Below are positions 24,702 through 37,082 of a stretch of DNA of 64,000 nt, piece by piece. The DNA lies in assembly GCA_030512335.1 (NCBI GenBank), contig JAULSU010000001.1, forward strand, positions 5,580,001 to 5,644,000, in the 5' to 3' direction. Within the stretch, counting starts at the first letter, position 1. Each line of letters begins with the position of its first letter. The position numbers were made by a program, and so were the translations under genes. This DNA comes from Immersiella caudata. Lineage: Eukaryota; Ascomycota; Sordariomycetes; Sordariales; Lasiosphaeriaceae. A model generated the notes under the pieces. The model was given only the letters and a program-made list of their open reading frames with translations, was not told where the DNA came from and searched no databases.

Positions 24702-27700
24702 ATGACCTCCCGGCCTCCATTGGGCGTCCAGCAGCGGCAGCCCTCGCGGAAGTTGAGCGGCCCGAACCTGTCGCAACGTCCCTCACAGCGCCAGCGCGCC
24801 TACCTGCCGCCGTCGCCGATTCGCAAGGAGACCACCTTCCACGATTTCAGCCCGACCGATTCGTCTGCTGATGGCGCCCAGAAGTATGGCGCCCAGCGCC
24901 GGGGCGGCTCACGCCTCAAGCTGGAGCTGTCGCACGACCCGACCGAAGCCATCATGTTCACCGAGTCCCCTAACGCCATCGACTCCTCTAAACCCTTTAC
25001 CCCATCGCGCATCATGCCTCCTACCGATTCCTCCGACCTAGGCGACATGAGTCCTCATCTGTCTGCCCAGACTCAGACCGTTGACCTCGACGGGCCCCTG
25101 CCCATGCCCGTGCGGCGCCCGAGATTCACCGCCGATATCCCACACCGGGAGTCCGCCCCAACCGTCGTCAGCCGGCCGAAAAAGGGCCCTCCACAACCTT
25201 ATACCGTAGAGGTGCCGGCTGTTGCTCCACGCTATTATCTACCATCCAAGACCGATTCGCAGGGGCCTCGCGCCGACGGTCCCGAGGGGCGGCTGGGGCC
25301 TCCGCCCTCTGTCGGTTACGCAGACTTCTTTCCTTGGACAGGCAAACATCCTGAAGACCAGTTCTCCGAAAACGCAATTCGTCAGGGGTTCTTCGACAAG
25401 GCACCGCATGCGCAGACCGAAACGTCGTCGGCGAAAGGAATCATTTTCGCCGCTCTGAAGCACAAGAATGGGCTGCTCGCGCTCTCTTCCGTCTACACGG
25501 GCCTCATTGGAGAGAGGAGGAACAAGGGGCAGATAACTACACCATCGACCTTCAAACCGCCTCCCCGTGTTACTGTCACAGATGCGAAGCGGGAAGTATG
25601 GATGAAGGACTTGGCCAACCCGAGTGTCTCGCTTCGAAAGCTCTGCCGGACTATTCCCCATGGTATCCGAGGCAGGGCACTGCTAGACAAGTGCATGAAC
25701 GAGAGAGTGCCCACGGACCGTGCAGTATGGTTCGCCAAATGTGTTGGTGCCAACGAAATCCGAAGCTTTAGGAGAAAAGGGGCCGGCAATTTGGTCATTG
25801 GAGGCGGAGAAGCCAAGTTTCACAGAGAGTGGACTACCGTCGTGGAACAGTTTGTTGAAACGGCTGTTTTCGGGTTTGAAGACGTGGACTGGAAGGCGAA
25901 GGTTGCCTATTGGTGAGCATGCTTTAAATCTCTCTCTCTCTCTTGGCTTCGTTCACTGATGATCTCTCAGCATACGGCTTGCAACACACCTATACGCTGA
26001 GCACTTGATCGACAGAGAACATTACATGGATTGGCTTGTGCAGGGTCTCGAAAATAGTGATCAAGCAAAGCTGCCGATGTGGATGATCCTCATCGAAATC
26101 TACTGGAAGGACTTATTACGGTTTCGAAAATACGGTCGCAGGTTGGTCGCCACTTTAGTCCGACACTATCACGAGGTACGTCTTGAAGCATTCCTCTGTC
26201 TTGAGAAGCTTGAACTTACGAAATGCCAGATCCATGATCACCCAGACAAGGACCTCTTTCATCCTCTACTCTCGAAACTAATGAAATTACTCAACACCCT
26301 GATTCTCTGGAGCCCAGAGAACTTCATTGTCCCCAACACCTGGCCCAAATACAGGGACAGCCTAAAATCTTGCTTGTCTCCCGGGGACCAAGCCCGCCAA
26401 GATGCTTTCATGGCGATCAACAATCGAAACGAGCAGTTGGTGGCCACCGCCAACCGGTCTCAACCTGCCGCCCGGCACATCCTGGTGAGGATGCTGGATG
26501 GCACACTGCAAGCACCCATGCCGGATGAGCTCCCCGCTCAGTGCTGGGGTATTTCCAAGGACAAGGCGGCCTTGGTAAAGGCGCTCCTCGAGTGGTGCAC
26601 TTCGCTCTACAGGCCCGGTCTGGCCAAGGTATTCGTCTCGAGCCGGATCCTCCAGCATTGGAGCACGCTCGGCCTCGATTCCACCATGGCGATCCTGGAC
26701 TTCTTGGATGCGGACCAGCTCGGGGAACAGGGGCGAAAATGCGCCCTCTATCACTTGACGGGTGAGCTCGTCCGGACCGGGCACTTCTCTGTTCCGCGAT
26801 ATGTTCGATGGCGCATGGCTCGCGGCAGTCTCACCAACCCCGATGATGTGGCACCCGAAGGCCCATGCGGGTTCCGGCTGCTAGTTGAGCTACCTACGCA
26901 CGCGCTTGCTCCGTCGCAGAAGAACATCAGAGACGGGATGCTAAGGCGCGCTGGGTTCAGTGTAGCGGATGAAGTCAAAGATGCAGAGCTGGCTATCAAG
27001 TGTCTGAAACATACTCTGGGCTTACCTATCGAAATCGACGATCCCATACTTCATCGGAAGCCGCTCTCGATAAAAAAGCTGTCGAAAAAGATCGCAAGCA
27101 GCTGCCGGTCCCTCAAGGCCGAGGTTGGTGCCTGGCTTCGAAATGGGATTACCGCGAGCGAAGAGAAGAAGGGTGGTAGCGGTGACCAAGGGCCAGAGAT
27201 CTCGCCAGCAATGTTCAACGCAATCCGGACTGTCCTCGAGGCCGCCGAAGACTTCTCAATGCTCGCTGATGTTCTCGGCTCTTTGACCGGACAGTCGAAT
27301 GTTGAAACACTTGCAGCAGTCACTGACACCGTGAGCTGCCACTTCTTCATCCTATCTGCCATTGGTGTGTCGAAAACGCTCTTCGGAAGCCTGCGAAAGC
27401 GATTACAAACGCTTGGCCGCGAACAAGAGACTGGTATCCGCCCGCTGCTTGCTTCTCTTGCAGGCCTTGCCTCCCGGATACCTGGCCTCGAGAACTTGAC
27501 GAAGCAGCTTCAAGCTGATCTGGCTTTGGTTGACAGGCACAACCCCGTTGACGCATGCTCTCCTGTGTCTGATAGCATGGCGCTTCGGCTTCAGGACGAT
27601 GATGTCACCCTCCACGAGGAGATTGAGAAGAACCTCGCCAGCGGCACCAGCCTGGACAGGAACACCATGGAGCATCTGTTCCAGACTGTAGTCCAGAGGC

Positions 27701-29424
27701 TTCAAAGCTGCTGGGGTAAGGCCGACGATAACCAACGCGCCTACAGCCGGTTGCTCGCACGACTACGTATCTTCGACTCGCAACACTTCGACAACATTAT
27801 GATGAAGTGGCTATTCTCTCTCCGCACGATGCGAAATCGACCATCAGTACTGAGGATATTCCCGCTTCTCGTCTCTGTCGGCTGCCTAAGCATGCCGAGT
27901 ATCCTTGCGACAACATCCGAATCGGGGAGAGGTCAAAGCTCGACCATGTTGCGACCTCCCGCCCCTAGCGCACCCAGCACTCAGGTAGTGCAGATAACCT
28001 ACCGGACAAGATATATGCAGGAAGTTCTCCAGCTCTTCATTTCGCCCGTCCCGCAAGACAGCTTGATTGCACCCGAGGAGAGTTACCGCTTCTGCATCCT
28101 TCAGGACCAGGCTTGCCGTGAGAACCCCAAAGAACTTCTTGGGCTGATTCGCCTCGCGCTGGCTGAATATTCTCACTCAAGGGCACAACAGGACCTTGAG
28201 GGCTTGCCGCTGGACGATGCTGATATCCAGGCCCGACTCCTTGGGCTTGTGAAACTTCTTGTTTTGAAGGACGCTGCGGGCGTATCGCGGGCATTGGTTG
28301 TGAAGAGTCCGGATGCTCATGTGGGGAGATGGATTGACTATATGACGACGAAGCTGCTGATCCCCACCGCCGACGAAAACACGCACATTACGTTCGATCA
28401 AGTTTTGGCGTTGACCAACGAGTTCACCTTGCCATTCTGTCAGGTGAAGCTCTCGCTCAGCTTGGCTTCCAATGATCAGAACAGCCCGGAAGCGGCGGAT
28501 CGGCAGCAGACACTTCTGGAGCTTTTCGCCAATGCTATGGACAAGGCGATCGACGCCAGGAATATCTCATGGATAGGCATGCTGTCCTGCTTGAGCCCCG
28601 AGATTACGCATCACCTCAAGAATAGGGCTCAGATGCGCTTCTTGGACCTTCTTCCATCCCCAAGGAACCCGCCGCCCACGGACGGGACACTGGAGCAATG
28701 CTTGCAGATGGCAGAGAACCTGCTATCCGTCATCGACGCTATTATTCGTGGCGGCTCGATGGGCAGACCGCCCCAGCTGGTCCCGGCCATGATCGACAAG
28801 TTTGCAGACATGTGGGAGATTCTGGCTTCGCCCGACGCCGACGCCGATGCCAAGCCACCAGTGCTCAACCACTGGTTGCCATTTCTGCTCAACTTCATTA
28901 CGCTGCACACCCAGACCTTTGACACCAGCAAGCCAAGCAATGAAGTCCGCGCCAAGGCCTTAATCATCTGTGCTGGCTTGATTCAGGAGCTCGATACGCT
29001 CCACGGCCCCGGTGTCGACACCAAAGCGCTGAGCAGCCGTGTTTTTGACCTAGCCTGTTTGCTCGCCGACAACGTTGCCGACGAGTCCCGGATCGTGTGT
29101 GCCCGTGCCATTGGGAGCTCAGCCTCAGACACTCGCCTCAAGTACATCTTCAGCTTCGATCCGCCCCCTAGTGACAACTTCATGCTCAGCCACAAGGACA
29201 AAACAACACCCGCAGCGGGACGAGCCGCAAGACCATCAAGCATGATGATGGGGGGGCTTTTGGGGACCCCAGCTTCGTTGTGGGGAGTTGATCCGCAACC
29301 ACCAGAGCGGCTGGCACCGTTCCTCTACCGCTCTTGGGATTTACTTAGTGAGCCGTCTCCAATAATAGGAGAAAACGATGGAGCGTTGCCTTTGCAACTC
29401 TTTGAGGCGAGGAGGAGGACATGA
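24702..29424 (+). CDS. SRB8: Mediator of RNA polymerase II transcription subunit 12 (Srb8/MED12)
   Basis: Exons 24702-25912, 25971-26175 and 26230-29424 encode about 1536 residues. MED12 belongs to the CDK8 kinase module and activates CDK8-cyclin C within the detachable Mediator repressor/activator module. The N-terminal third is disordered and carries the Med12 domain (about 165-405), with PYTVEVPAVAPRYYLPSK, GYADFFPWTGKHPEDQFSE and the block ending KAKVAYC. A long helical-repeat region follows. The start at 24702 (MTSRPPLGVQQRQPSRKLSG) is the first in-frame ATG giving the conserved N-terminus. Intron 2 (26176-26229, GTACGT..CCAG) is 54 bp, a multiple of three and stop-free; if retained it adds 18 residues. 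Confidence 0.9.
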
Positions 29425-30227
29425 TGTGATATTATGTTGATTGCCAGTAGGGCTTCATCGTCTAGGCGCCTGTCTCCCTATCTATGCATACAGCGAGCGG
29501 GTGTATATGTTTGTTGTTTTTTATATTCTGTCTTGCGTGAGACCAGCGCCTGGCTTAGGTCCAGCAGCGGCTCCGGCTTCCACGTTGTCTGGGTTCATGT
29601 TGCTCGTTTCTAGCTGCTTTCTGTGGGGCATATATTATCTGGGAACTTTGAATTTGTTAGCATCGGCGGTGCGGGTCGGATAGCAGGCTGGGCTCAGGCT
29701 AGGGCACGACAGCGCAGATTTGCATAGCAGTGTTAGGCATTTTCAATCAGCGTCCATAACAAGTTCCATCAGCGGCAGCGACGGGCGGGCAAATCTCTAC
29801 GAGGGATTGGAATTTCTGGGAAGTTAGAAGTGCGGGAGATACCGTGCACATGACATGATTTGTTGCATCTACCATCGCACCCACGAGGGATGATGGGATG
29901 TTGTACCAGTGTTGGATAAAGATATGATTAAACAAGCCATTCATAATCCGCAGCGTAAATTCAATGCTCCTATAGTGATGACCCCCTAGTTAACGATGCC
30001 GACAATGATAATGATGAGCAATGGTAGAGACCAAGTCATCCATTCAGAGTAATAACTTGCTCAAGATCCAGTTCGCGTGACTGACCAATGCCCCAACTCC
30101 CCTTAAAATGCAACATGCGATGCCCTCCATCTCCCACTTCCACCCTGAATTCACGACCGGTTTGCACGGCGTTTCACTCGACACACAGCCAGGTTATGCA
30201 ACGGTTTCCTCCCAACTTAGTCATGGA
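29425..30227. other. Intergenic, convergent 3' flanks
   Basis: The region between the 3' ends of SRB8 (plus) and the PQ-loop transporter (minus) holds no supported feature. Confidence 0.5.
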
Positions 30228-31426
30228 TTATGGGTTCGGTTTCGCGGAAGTGGAGTATATCCTAAACTGGACGAAAATGATACAATCCTCGACCATAGTG
30301 CCCAAAGACCCGAGAAGCCAGGGCAATGCGCGGATGAAGTAGTCGCGCTCCTGGGAGTAGGACATGACGCTGGCGCCGTAGGTGAAGTTGCCGGTCAGGG
30401 AGAGCAGGAAGAAGAGTAGGGCGAGGCCCTCGCAGGATTTCTCCTGGTAGTTCTTGATGATTTGGGGGATGCGAGCGCTGTTGAGGCGAGAGGTTAGTAA
30501 TTCGGATGGTTTGTGTCGAGGGAATAGGGGGTTCCGTACCAGAGGTAGCATACGGCACTGAAGTAGCCCAGAATCATGCCAATGGCCTTCTCAGGCTTTA
30601 CCAACGACAGGTCATCCCCGGCGTCGGGGACACCGTCTGCTACGTCCCAGGCACCCATCTTGTAGCTGATAAACCAGCCGGTTGCGCCAACAATCCACAC
30701 CGCCACGAGGCTAAGGGCGTTATGCAACCATGGGTTGGTGTCCGGGGTGTCGTCCTCACCCGTGATGATGCGTGTCAGGGGGTCGAGGTTGCTCTCGCTG
30801 CGGCGGACCGAGTGACGGCGGTGCGAGCCTGGCAGGCCGAGGGATTCGCTGCGGCGGCGACGGCTGCGGTTCAGCAAGGGTTCCTCCTCGTCACCGTCAG
30901 CCACGGCGGTTGTGTCGGTGTCGTTGGTCTCGGTGGAGGAAAGACGGCGCCGATGGGTACTGCGAGATCGGCGGCGGGCGTTGAGCGCATTGTAGTAGGA
31001 ACACTGGCTGATCAGAACGAGATCGGCGAAGCAGAAGTAGGATGCCAGGGCGACGGCTGTGGGGGCGAGGTTTGTCCAGAGGGCGCCTTGGACAGTGTTA
31101 GCTGTCATTGAGTCCAGCAGGAAAAATTTAAAGACTCGTCTGCAACGCACCAGAGAGGTTCGCGATGTCACCCATAAGCCAGATGAAGAGGAACTTCATG
31201 GAGAGCGCATCTGCGCTCTGACTTCGGTAGTTTGTGATAAGCTGGGGAAGCTAGGTAGTTGGACCATTGTTAGTATACCCATGACCTGCGTCGAGTTGCG
31301 AAGCGGGCATACCAGGAGACATATCCAGGCAGTGAGGCTGACGCTGCCAAAGACGCCGGAGAGAGATTCCCCGACCTGTGGTGACTTCAGCGTTGCGGGG
31401 AGCACGGCCGCGAAAAGGGCCGCCAT
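30228..31426 (-). CDS. PQ-loop vacuolar cationic amino-acid transporter (Ypq/PQLC2 family)
   Basis: Four exons (31426-31313, 31250-31151, 31086-30540, 30477-30228) encode about 336 residues; introns are 62, 64 and 62 bp with consistent phases. The first PQ-loop contains LLPQLITNYRSQSADALS and the second RIPQIIKNYQEKSCEGLA, each at the start of a three-helix bundle. Seven membrane segments are expected. Yeast Ypq1-3 and animal PQLC2 export Lys/Arg/His from the vacuole or lysosome. Between the bundles lies a long Arg/Ser-rich cytosolic loop (about residues 105-170), longer than in the animal protein and a plausible site of phosphorylation. I chose the ATG at 31426 (MAALFAAVLPATLKSPQ) because the frame upstream has no better start. 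Confidence 0.9.
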
Positions 31427-32442
31427 GATTTCGATTGCGTCGTTTACTGCAAACTCCAAGCTCCCAAGGGGGATGTCGCGATTTCGAGGTATTCACACAG
31501 GACACGACAGGTTTTCGGTGGATTTGGCTGGAGGTTTATCTGGAGACAACCCTTGACTCAAGGAGCCGTTCTTCAATGGTCAGCGGGCTTGCTATCGCAG
31601 CCGCCCCAAGATCTGCAAAAAGATAAGGACTGACGTCCCTAGCCCCGAAAAGAGTCTAGCGTGGACCCCGCGGCGGCGGTACTTCCATGTCGCATTGGCT
31701 GCCGCCGCATCATCCGACAGACATCGCGAGCCCTGTATCCGACGGAATTGCATTTAGCGCGGCAGGTCACACTGAAGCAACGTCCGGATCCCCCATCTCT
31801 AGGCGGATTGCCCGCCAGCAGCTCTCAGGACGGCACTGCATGGGACTCGGTGAGAATCTCGAAATGCCCCGCTACAATCGCGATATCAAAGAGAGGCGCT
31901 TCTAGGCAAAGGCGGGGAGCGCCCCGCTCCAGCTTGGATGCCAACCACTCGCACCAGTTGGATTTCCATCAACCTAAAAAAAAAAAACTTAGGGAAGGGG
32001 AGCACAATGTCTTGAAGGTTCTGTTCTGGGTGGCAGGTTTGGCAGCAACCGGCCCTAATAACGGCGATGCCACGACTTTAATGAAGACGCTGTCAGACAG
32101 TCCGAATTGGTGTCACCTGATGCGCGCGATAAGGCCGGTCTCTCACAGGGTGTCGTGTGCCACTCAAGGCTGGGCATCCAGCGCAACACGCGACACGGGG
32201 CCAGCCCCCTGTTGATGATTCGTTCACAGCGTTCCTCTAGCAACTCCGTCCACCCAGGCTGAACAAGCTGGCCAGCCCTGCGGCCTTCTGACCCCTCGAT
32301 GGCGGTAACAACGAATATGAGACTCAACTGCGGCTTTTGACGCTTTCCTACTCTATCTGCCGTTGCACATTGTCTTGAACTGGTGCTGGAGGATTCCCGA
32401 TACCGTTCTCGTTGGTGTTTGACGACAAAGCGAAACGCTGAT
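31427..32442. other. Intergenic between divergent transporter and nuclease genes
   Basis: The region should hold both promoters. It has an A9-10 run near 31977-31987. I see no further gene; open frames across it lack domain or signal features. Confidence 0.5.
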
Positions 32443-33518
32443 ATGAAGCTATCATCAGTTGCAGCCCTCACGGCTGGCTTACCCTCGGCCGCGGCGTGGG
32501 GTGGTACGTCGACCCCAATTTCCTAACATACCTACCTACACAAAACAAAACTGCGCAAGCGAGCACACATAGAAACGCGACTAAAACATCGCCGCCACGT
32601 AGGGTTCGGGCACATCACAGTGGCATACATTGCAAGCAACTTCGTCTCAAGTGAGACGGCAACCTTCTTCCAAGGCTTGCTGCACAACAACACAGAGGAC
32701 TACCTCGCGGGCATCGCCACCTGGGCAGATTCAGTGCGCTACACCAAATGGGGCCGTTTCAGCGCCAACTTCCACTTCATCGACGCAAAGGATGACCCGC
32801 CGAGGTCGTGCGGAATCGACCTCGCTCGCGACTGCAAAGCCGACGGTTGCGTCGTGACCGCTATCCACAACTACACCACCCGGCTGCTAGACGCCTCGCT
32901 ACCCGCCTCGGAGCGAGCCATTGCAGCCAAGTTCGTTGTGCACTTTGTCGGCGACACCCACCAGCCGCTCCACAACGAGGACGTCGCGCGCGGTGGTAAC
33001 GGCATCAACGTCAAGTGGAACGGCGTCGACTTCAACCTTCATCATGTCTGGGACTCTAGCATCGCCGAGAAGCTCGTCGGGGGTGTGCGCCGTCAACCAT
33101 ACGCCGAGGCTCGCCGCTGGGCCGACTCTCTGACTGCTGAAATCAACGCCGGCAAGTTCAACGCCAGCCGGCTCGACTGGTTGCAGGGCGTCAACCTTGA
33201 GGACCCCACGGGCACTGCTTTGGCGTGGGCGACAGAGGGAAACGCATACGTTTGCACCACAGGTAAGTAGGAGGGTGTCATGATGTGGAATCAAGATTTC
33301 GTGCCGCAGAAGGGCAGCAGCTAACGCCCGAGCTCGTTACAGTCCTTCCAGAGGGCCCAGAGGCCATCCGTGGCCAGGAGCTGGGATCAGATTACTACGA
33401 GGCGGCCGCGCCCGTGGTTGAGCTTCAGGTCGCCAAGGCAGGGTATAGATTGGCTGCGTGGTTGGATCTCATCGCCGCTCGAATCAAGAGCCAGCAGTCG
33501 GTGATGGGTGATCTGTAG
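32443..33518 (+). CDS. Secreted S1/P1-type zinc-dependent nuclease
   Basis: Exons 32443-32503, 32603-33262 and 33343-33518 encode about 298 residues. A signal peptide (MKLSSVAALTAGLPSAAA) is followed by the mature N-terminal Trp that itself ligates zinc in this family. With donor GTACGT at 32504 the junction reads WGGFGH, matching the WGALGH of P1. Other metal ligands are visible: Asp in TWADSVRY, His in NFHFIDA, His/Asp/His in FVVHFVGDTHQPLH, and His/Asp in NLHHVWDSS. These trinuclear-zinc enzymes cleave single-stranded DNA and RNA and remove 3' phosphates extracellularly. Several N-glycosylation sequons are present (NNT, NYT, NAS). All ligands are intact, so activity is expected. Confidence 0.95.
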
Positions 33519-36500
33519 GGGAGTGACCGGTTGACGAAAGTGAACTCTCTATTTGTCCTGACTGTCTTGCGTACTGGGCATTGGTGTTGTGGAGCTGGGC
33601 ATGATTTCCAACTCGGATGTCCTTGTTGCGTGTTGCAAGCGACTGCTTCCAGAAGGGATCATCGCCCGCTTGAGCTTGCCTGGATATAATTTTTACATAT
33701 ACAACAGCGGCAGAGACCCATCGATTACGTCGTGAATACCGAGCAAAAAAGTGGAGAGGCAACACACACGTACATGTACCGCAGACAGGAAGCCGAGAGC
33801 CCGCGGAGATGTGATCCCGCCGCTGTCGACTCCCGCTCAACTCCCGAAGCTTGTCTCCGTGCCCTCAGAAAAATGGGGTCCATATCAAGGGCAAAAGACA
33901 GATTTTGCTTGATCATCCCGGCTGATCGGTCATGATGCCACTCTGGCTGCCGCTGGCTGTGAAGATACGTGCATGCTTGCTGGTAAATCCTTCGGCATAA
34001 GAGACAATCGCCCTGCGCTGCTATGGGGATTTGCGTTTTGCCAAGCCATATTGCCAGCCATCACATACACACTCGAATCCGTGGTGATGTTTCGTTCTGG
34101 CGATCTCGGTTACAAGACATGGTGAATGAACTCGACCCGCGCAAGTCGGCGGATTTCTTTTCGAGGTTCCCTCCGAGCCATTAACAGGGGGAGGCTGTCA
34201 AGTGTCAGTGGGAAGGAAACGCCAAGACGTGCACTTCTCGCCGTTCGCTCTCTGGTGTCCCTCTGAAGCGACGAAGCGACATTATGCCGCCTGCCAAGCA
34301 GTTTTCGTCCAGAGTTGGATCCGGCGTTGTTGTCAGGGGAGGGGGGCTGACGACAGGATGGATGCGCTAGTTTTGCTGAAGACACGGGGGACGTTTCAAA
34401 CGTCCTCGAGCGAGTCTTCCTTTCTTCTCTTTTCTTGTGCTGATTTTGTAAAACATTCTGGCGGACTCCAAGGTTTGCGAAGGGGACCTGGGACAGGGCA
34501 ATCGAGAGATTGCAGGCGTCTGGGAGTCGGAGGGGTGGAGGCGGGATCCAAGGGGCGGAGGTGTTTCTCTGTCGCCGTTTTGTCTCATGTGCTCAGGGGT
34601 GCGCTTCAAAGGCCTGCGCTCCCCAAGGCACGCACGTCACAGGCGATCTCAGCTCGCGCCTTTGGGTCAGCGGGTCTGGCCAGCGCCACACGACGGGAAC
34701 GCGGCATGACGATGCTACTGCTATAAGCATATCGAGCGCTACCGTGTAGGCAAAAGTAGTTTAAGTTTATCTTTGGAATCATTATCGTGGGGTTGCCCCT
34801 GGAGCTCAAACCGTCAAGTTGGGTGTTTAGCGCATCTGCAGATGATTGACGAACGACCACCTTGGCCTCGCTTGTCCAAGATAAGATACCGCTGCCATCT
34901 TCAAATGAATTTTCCCTCTTGGTAGATGCCTAGCAACTGTTGCTGCTTGGACGGGAAATCGGCTTGCACTCACGTAATAGCGAACTTCGGTAGAGGGAGT
35001 CGGGGGTTGTGATGGGATGGCACCTAGCCTGCCATTGCGGGTGTCTTTCAGATGGCTGCCCAGCAACTAAAACTTGCTGCGGCAATGTGAGAGTAACAAT
35101 GGCACGTCAGTGCAGTGCCGCCATGCCGGAGGATATGCCCAGTGTGGGAGCTGACAACGTAAGCAGTGGGTAGGGGCTTTGAACCAGCCCTGCTCTACAC
35201 AGTTCGCGTCTCCTCGAGTGCACCAGCATGCCCTAGCTGATGTTTCGAGAGAGTTAGGACGGGGGGGGGAGGCTTGCCCAACCTACATCGCAGGCCTGCA
35301 GACCTCATTGGCTGGTATGCAAGCCACGGGAGTGGTCAAGGTGAGCATCTGAACGGATGAGATGAGAGCGGATGGGATTCCCGCCATGTCGCGACAAAGC
35401 GTGGATCCACCAGGTGCGCGAGCAGGAAATGGCATCCGTGGTCCACGCAAGCTGGTGAGATGTGCTGTCGCCGAAAAGCCGCTGGGTGGGTTGCCGGGAG
35501 CTCGGCAGGGTGGGCGCCGACATTGCGCAGGCCGGTCCGCTTTTCGGCCGGAGCGGGGCACTCTTCAAGCGGATCGAGTGTCAACCCATGACCCAGCGCA
35601 TCGAATCGAGGGAACACCAAAGACAGCCGCTAAGCGCCGTCAGGGAAGATCGGGTTTGAGGACGAGGAGCCAGCGATGCGATCACCAGTGCGTGGGATCC
35701 CCGATAATCACCACCACTGCAACGGGGAGCATCGTCGAAGAACATCTTGCGGCTGAGTCGCAGCGCAGCGATGGACGTTGCATCCCTCGCAGGGCACCGC
35801 ACGTCCTGCGTCGCACTGGGCTGCGAGCGAACTTGAGCGCACGGTGGCTGGTTGGAAACAGCGAAATTTCCAGCTGACAGGATGCGGCGAGGGTGATGAA
35901 TAGGGATCGGGGGGTTTGTTCTCGGCATCCGAGCAAGGTGAGGGTTGGAAACAAGAGCGCTGTGGGAAAACGGGCAAAAATGGGCTGACAACAGGGAGCA
36001 AGCTCAATGCTTGGGGCTCGCTTGCGCTTCATCCCGAGACGCAGAATGCTGGATCGACCTGAGACGGGCGCCGTCATTGGCTCAACTTCGGACGAAGTGG
36101 GGCTCCCTGCGCATCTGGGACAGAAGCCGCATCAACCTCGACGCCCAGGTCCCAGCAAAATGCCCCGCCCATGGCGCACGCTCTTCCAAATCCAAATCAC
36201 TGCGTGCGACCTCGTTCTGTTGCACTACACCGTGGCGCCTGGCTATGAGCAGTACGGGCAGCCGCTGTCTTCGTTTTGTTGACAAAATCGAGAGAAAATC
36301 TCGTCCACAGGTTCTTGGAGAGAAAACTCGGGCGACATCGGATTAAATCAAGACCAGACGGAGGTCGACAAGAATAGCAGCCCGCGGGGCCTCGATCGCG
36401 GCCACCAGAAGGGGGCAGATGCGGTACCTGCAGCAGCGGCTCTGTCGGTGGTGTGCACCCCTCCCACCCCCCTTCCCCGCGCCGGTTTGGGAGCCGCAAG

Positions 36501-36742
36501 GGTGCTGGGGTCCCATGCCGTCCCATGGTTTGAAGCTACACTCCCCTTCTGTCAGAGCCCTGTCCATCTCCCTGCACCGCGTTTTGGATCCGTGGAGACT
36601 GGCTTCCCCCTCGCGGCGTCTTCGCCCGCCTCAACGCCGCTGACCACGGAGCCCTTCCTGGTCACGGAAAGCTTGGCATCCAGCAGCCGCATGGGGGGCC
36701 GAAACCGCCCTCGACCGCGATGTGCGACTTGGCTCGCCGGGA
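33519..36742. other. Intergenic, about 3.2 kb, no gene recognised
   Basis: Frames here are short and overlapping. The region from about 36000 is GC-rich and becomes the promoter of the surface-protein gene downstream. I see no RNA gene or repeat I can support. Confidence 0.45.
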
Positions 36743-36808
36743 TATAAAGAAACGAGGTCTTGGCTTTCATGGCCTTGGCACGTCCCCTTCCCCCCGTTTT
36801 ATATACTC
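36743..36808 (+). promoter_or_regulatory. Two TATA-like boxes and CT-rich leader of the surface-protein gene
   Basis: TATAAA at 36743-36748 and TTTATATA ending near 36805 lie 275-340 bp upstream of the start codon at 37083. They precede a long pyrimidine-rich stretch, the usual layout of strongly expressed fungal genes. Which TATA element is used is unknown. Confidence 0.45.
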
Positions 36809-37082
36809 TCCGCCCTTCTGCTCTCCCTCTCTTCCGGTGCTTTAATCTTCTATTCTTCTTCGTGTGGTGGTTGTGTGTTTCGTTCATTCGTTCCTTTCTC
36901 GACGCCGGTTGTACATATTCCTTCGTCGACGCCCAACTGTCTGGCATCGCTCCTTTTTTCGACACTTTGCTTCTATACGGTCTGGAACCAACCCCTTCTC
37001 TTCTCTTCCTGCTCCCGAGGAGCTCGACGCATCGACATCTCGCCGGTCTTGCTTGTTGTTGTTTTTCGGAAACTCGCCCAGC

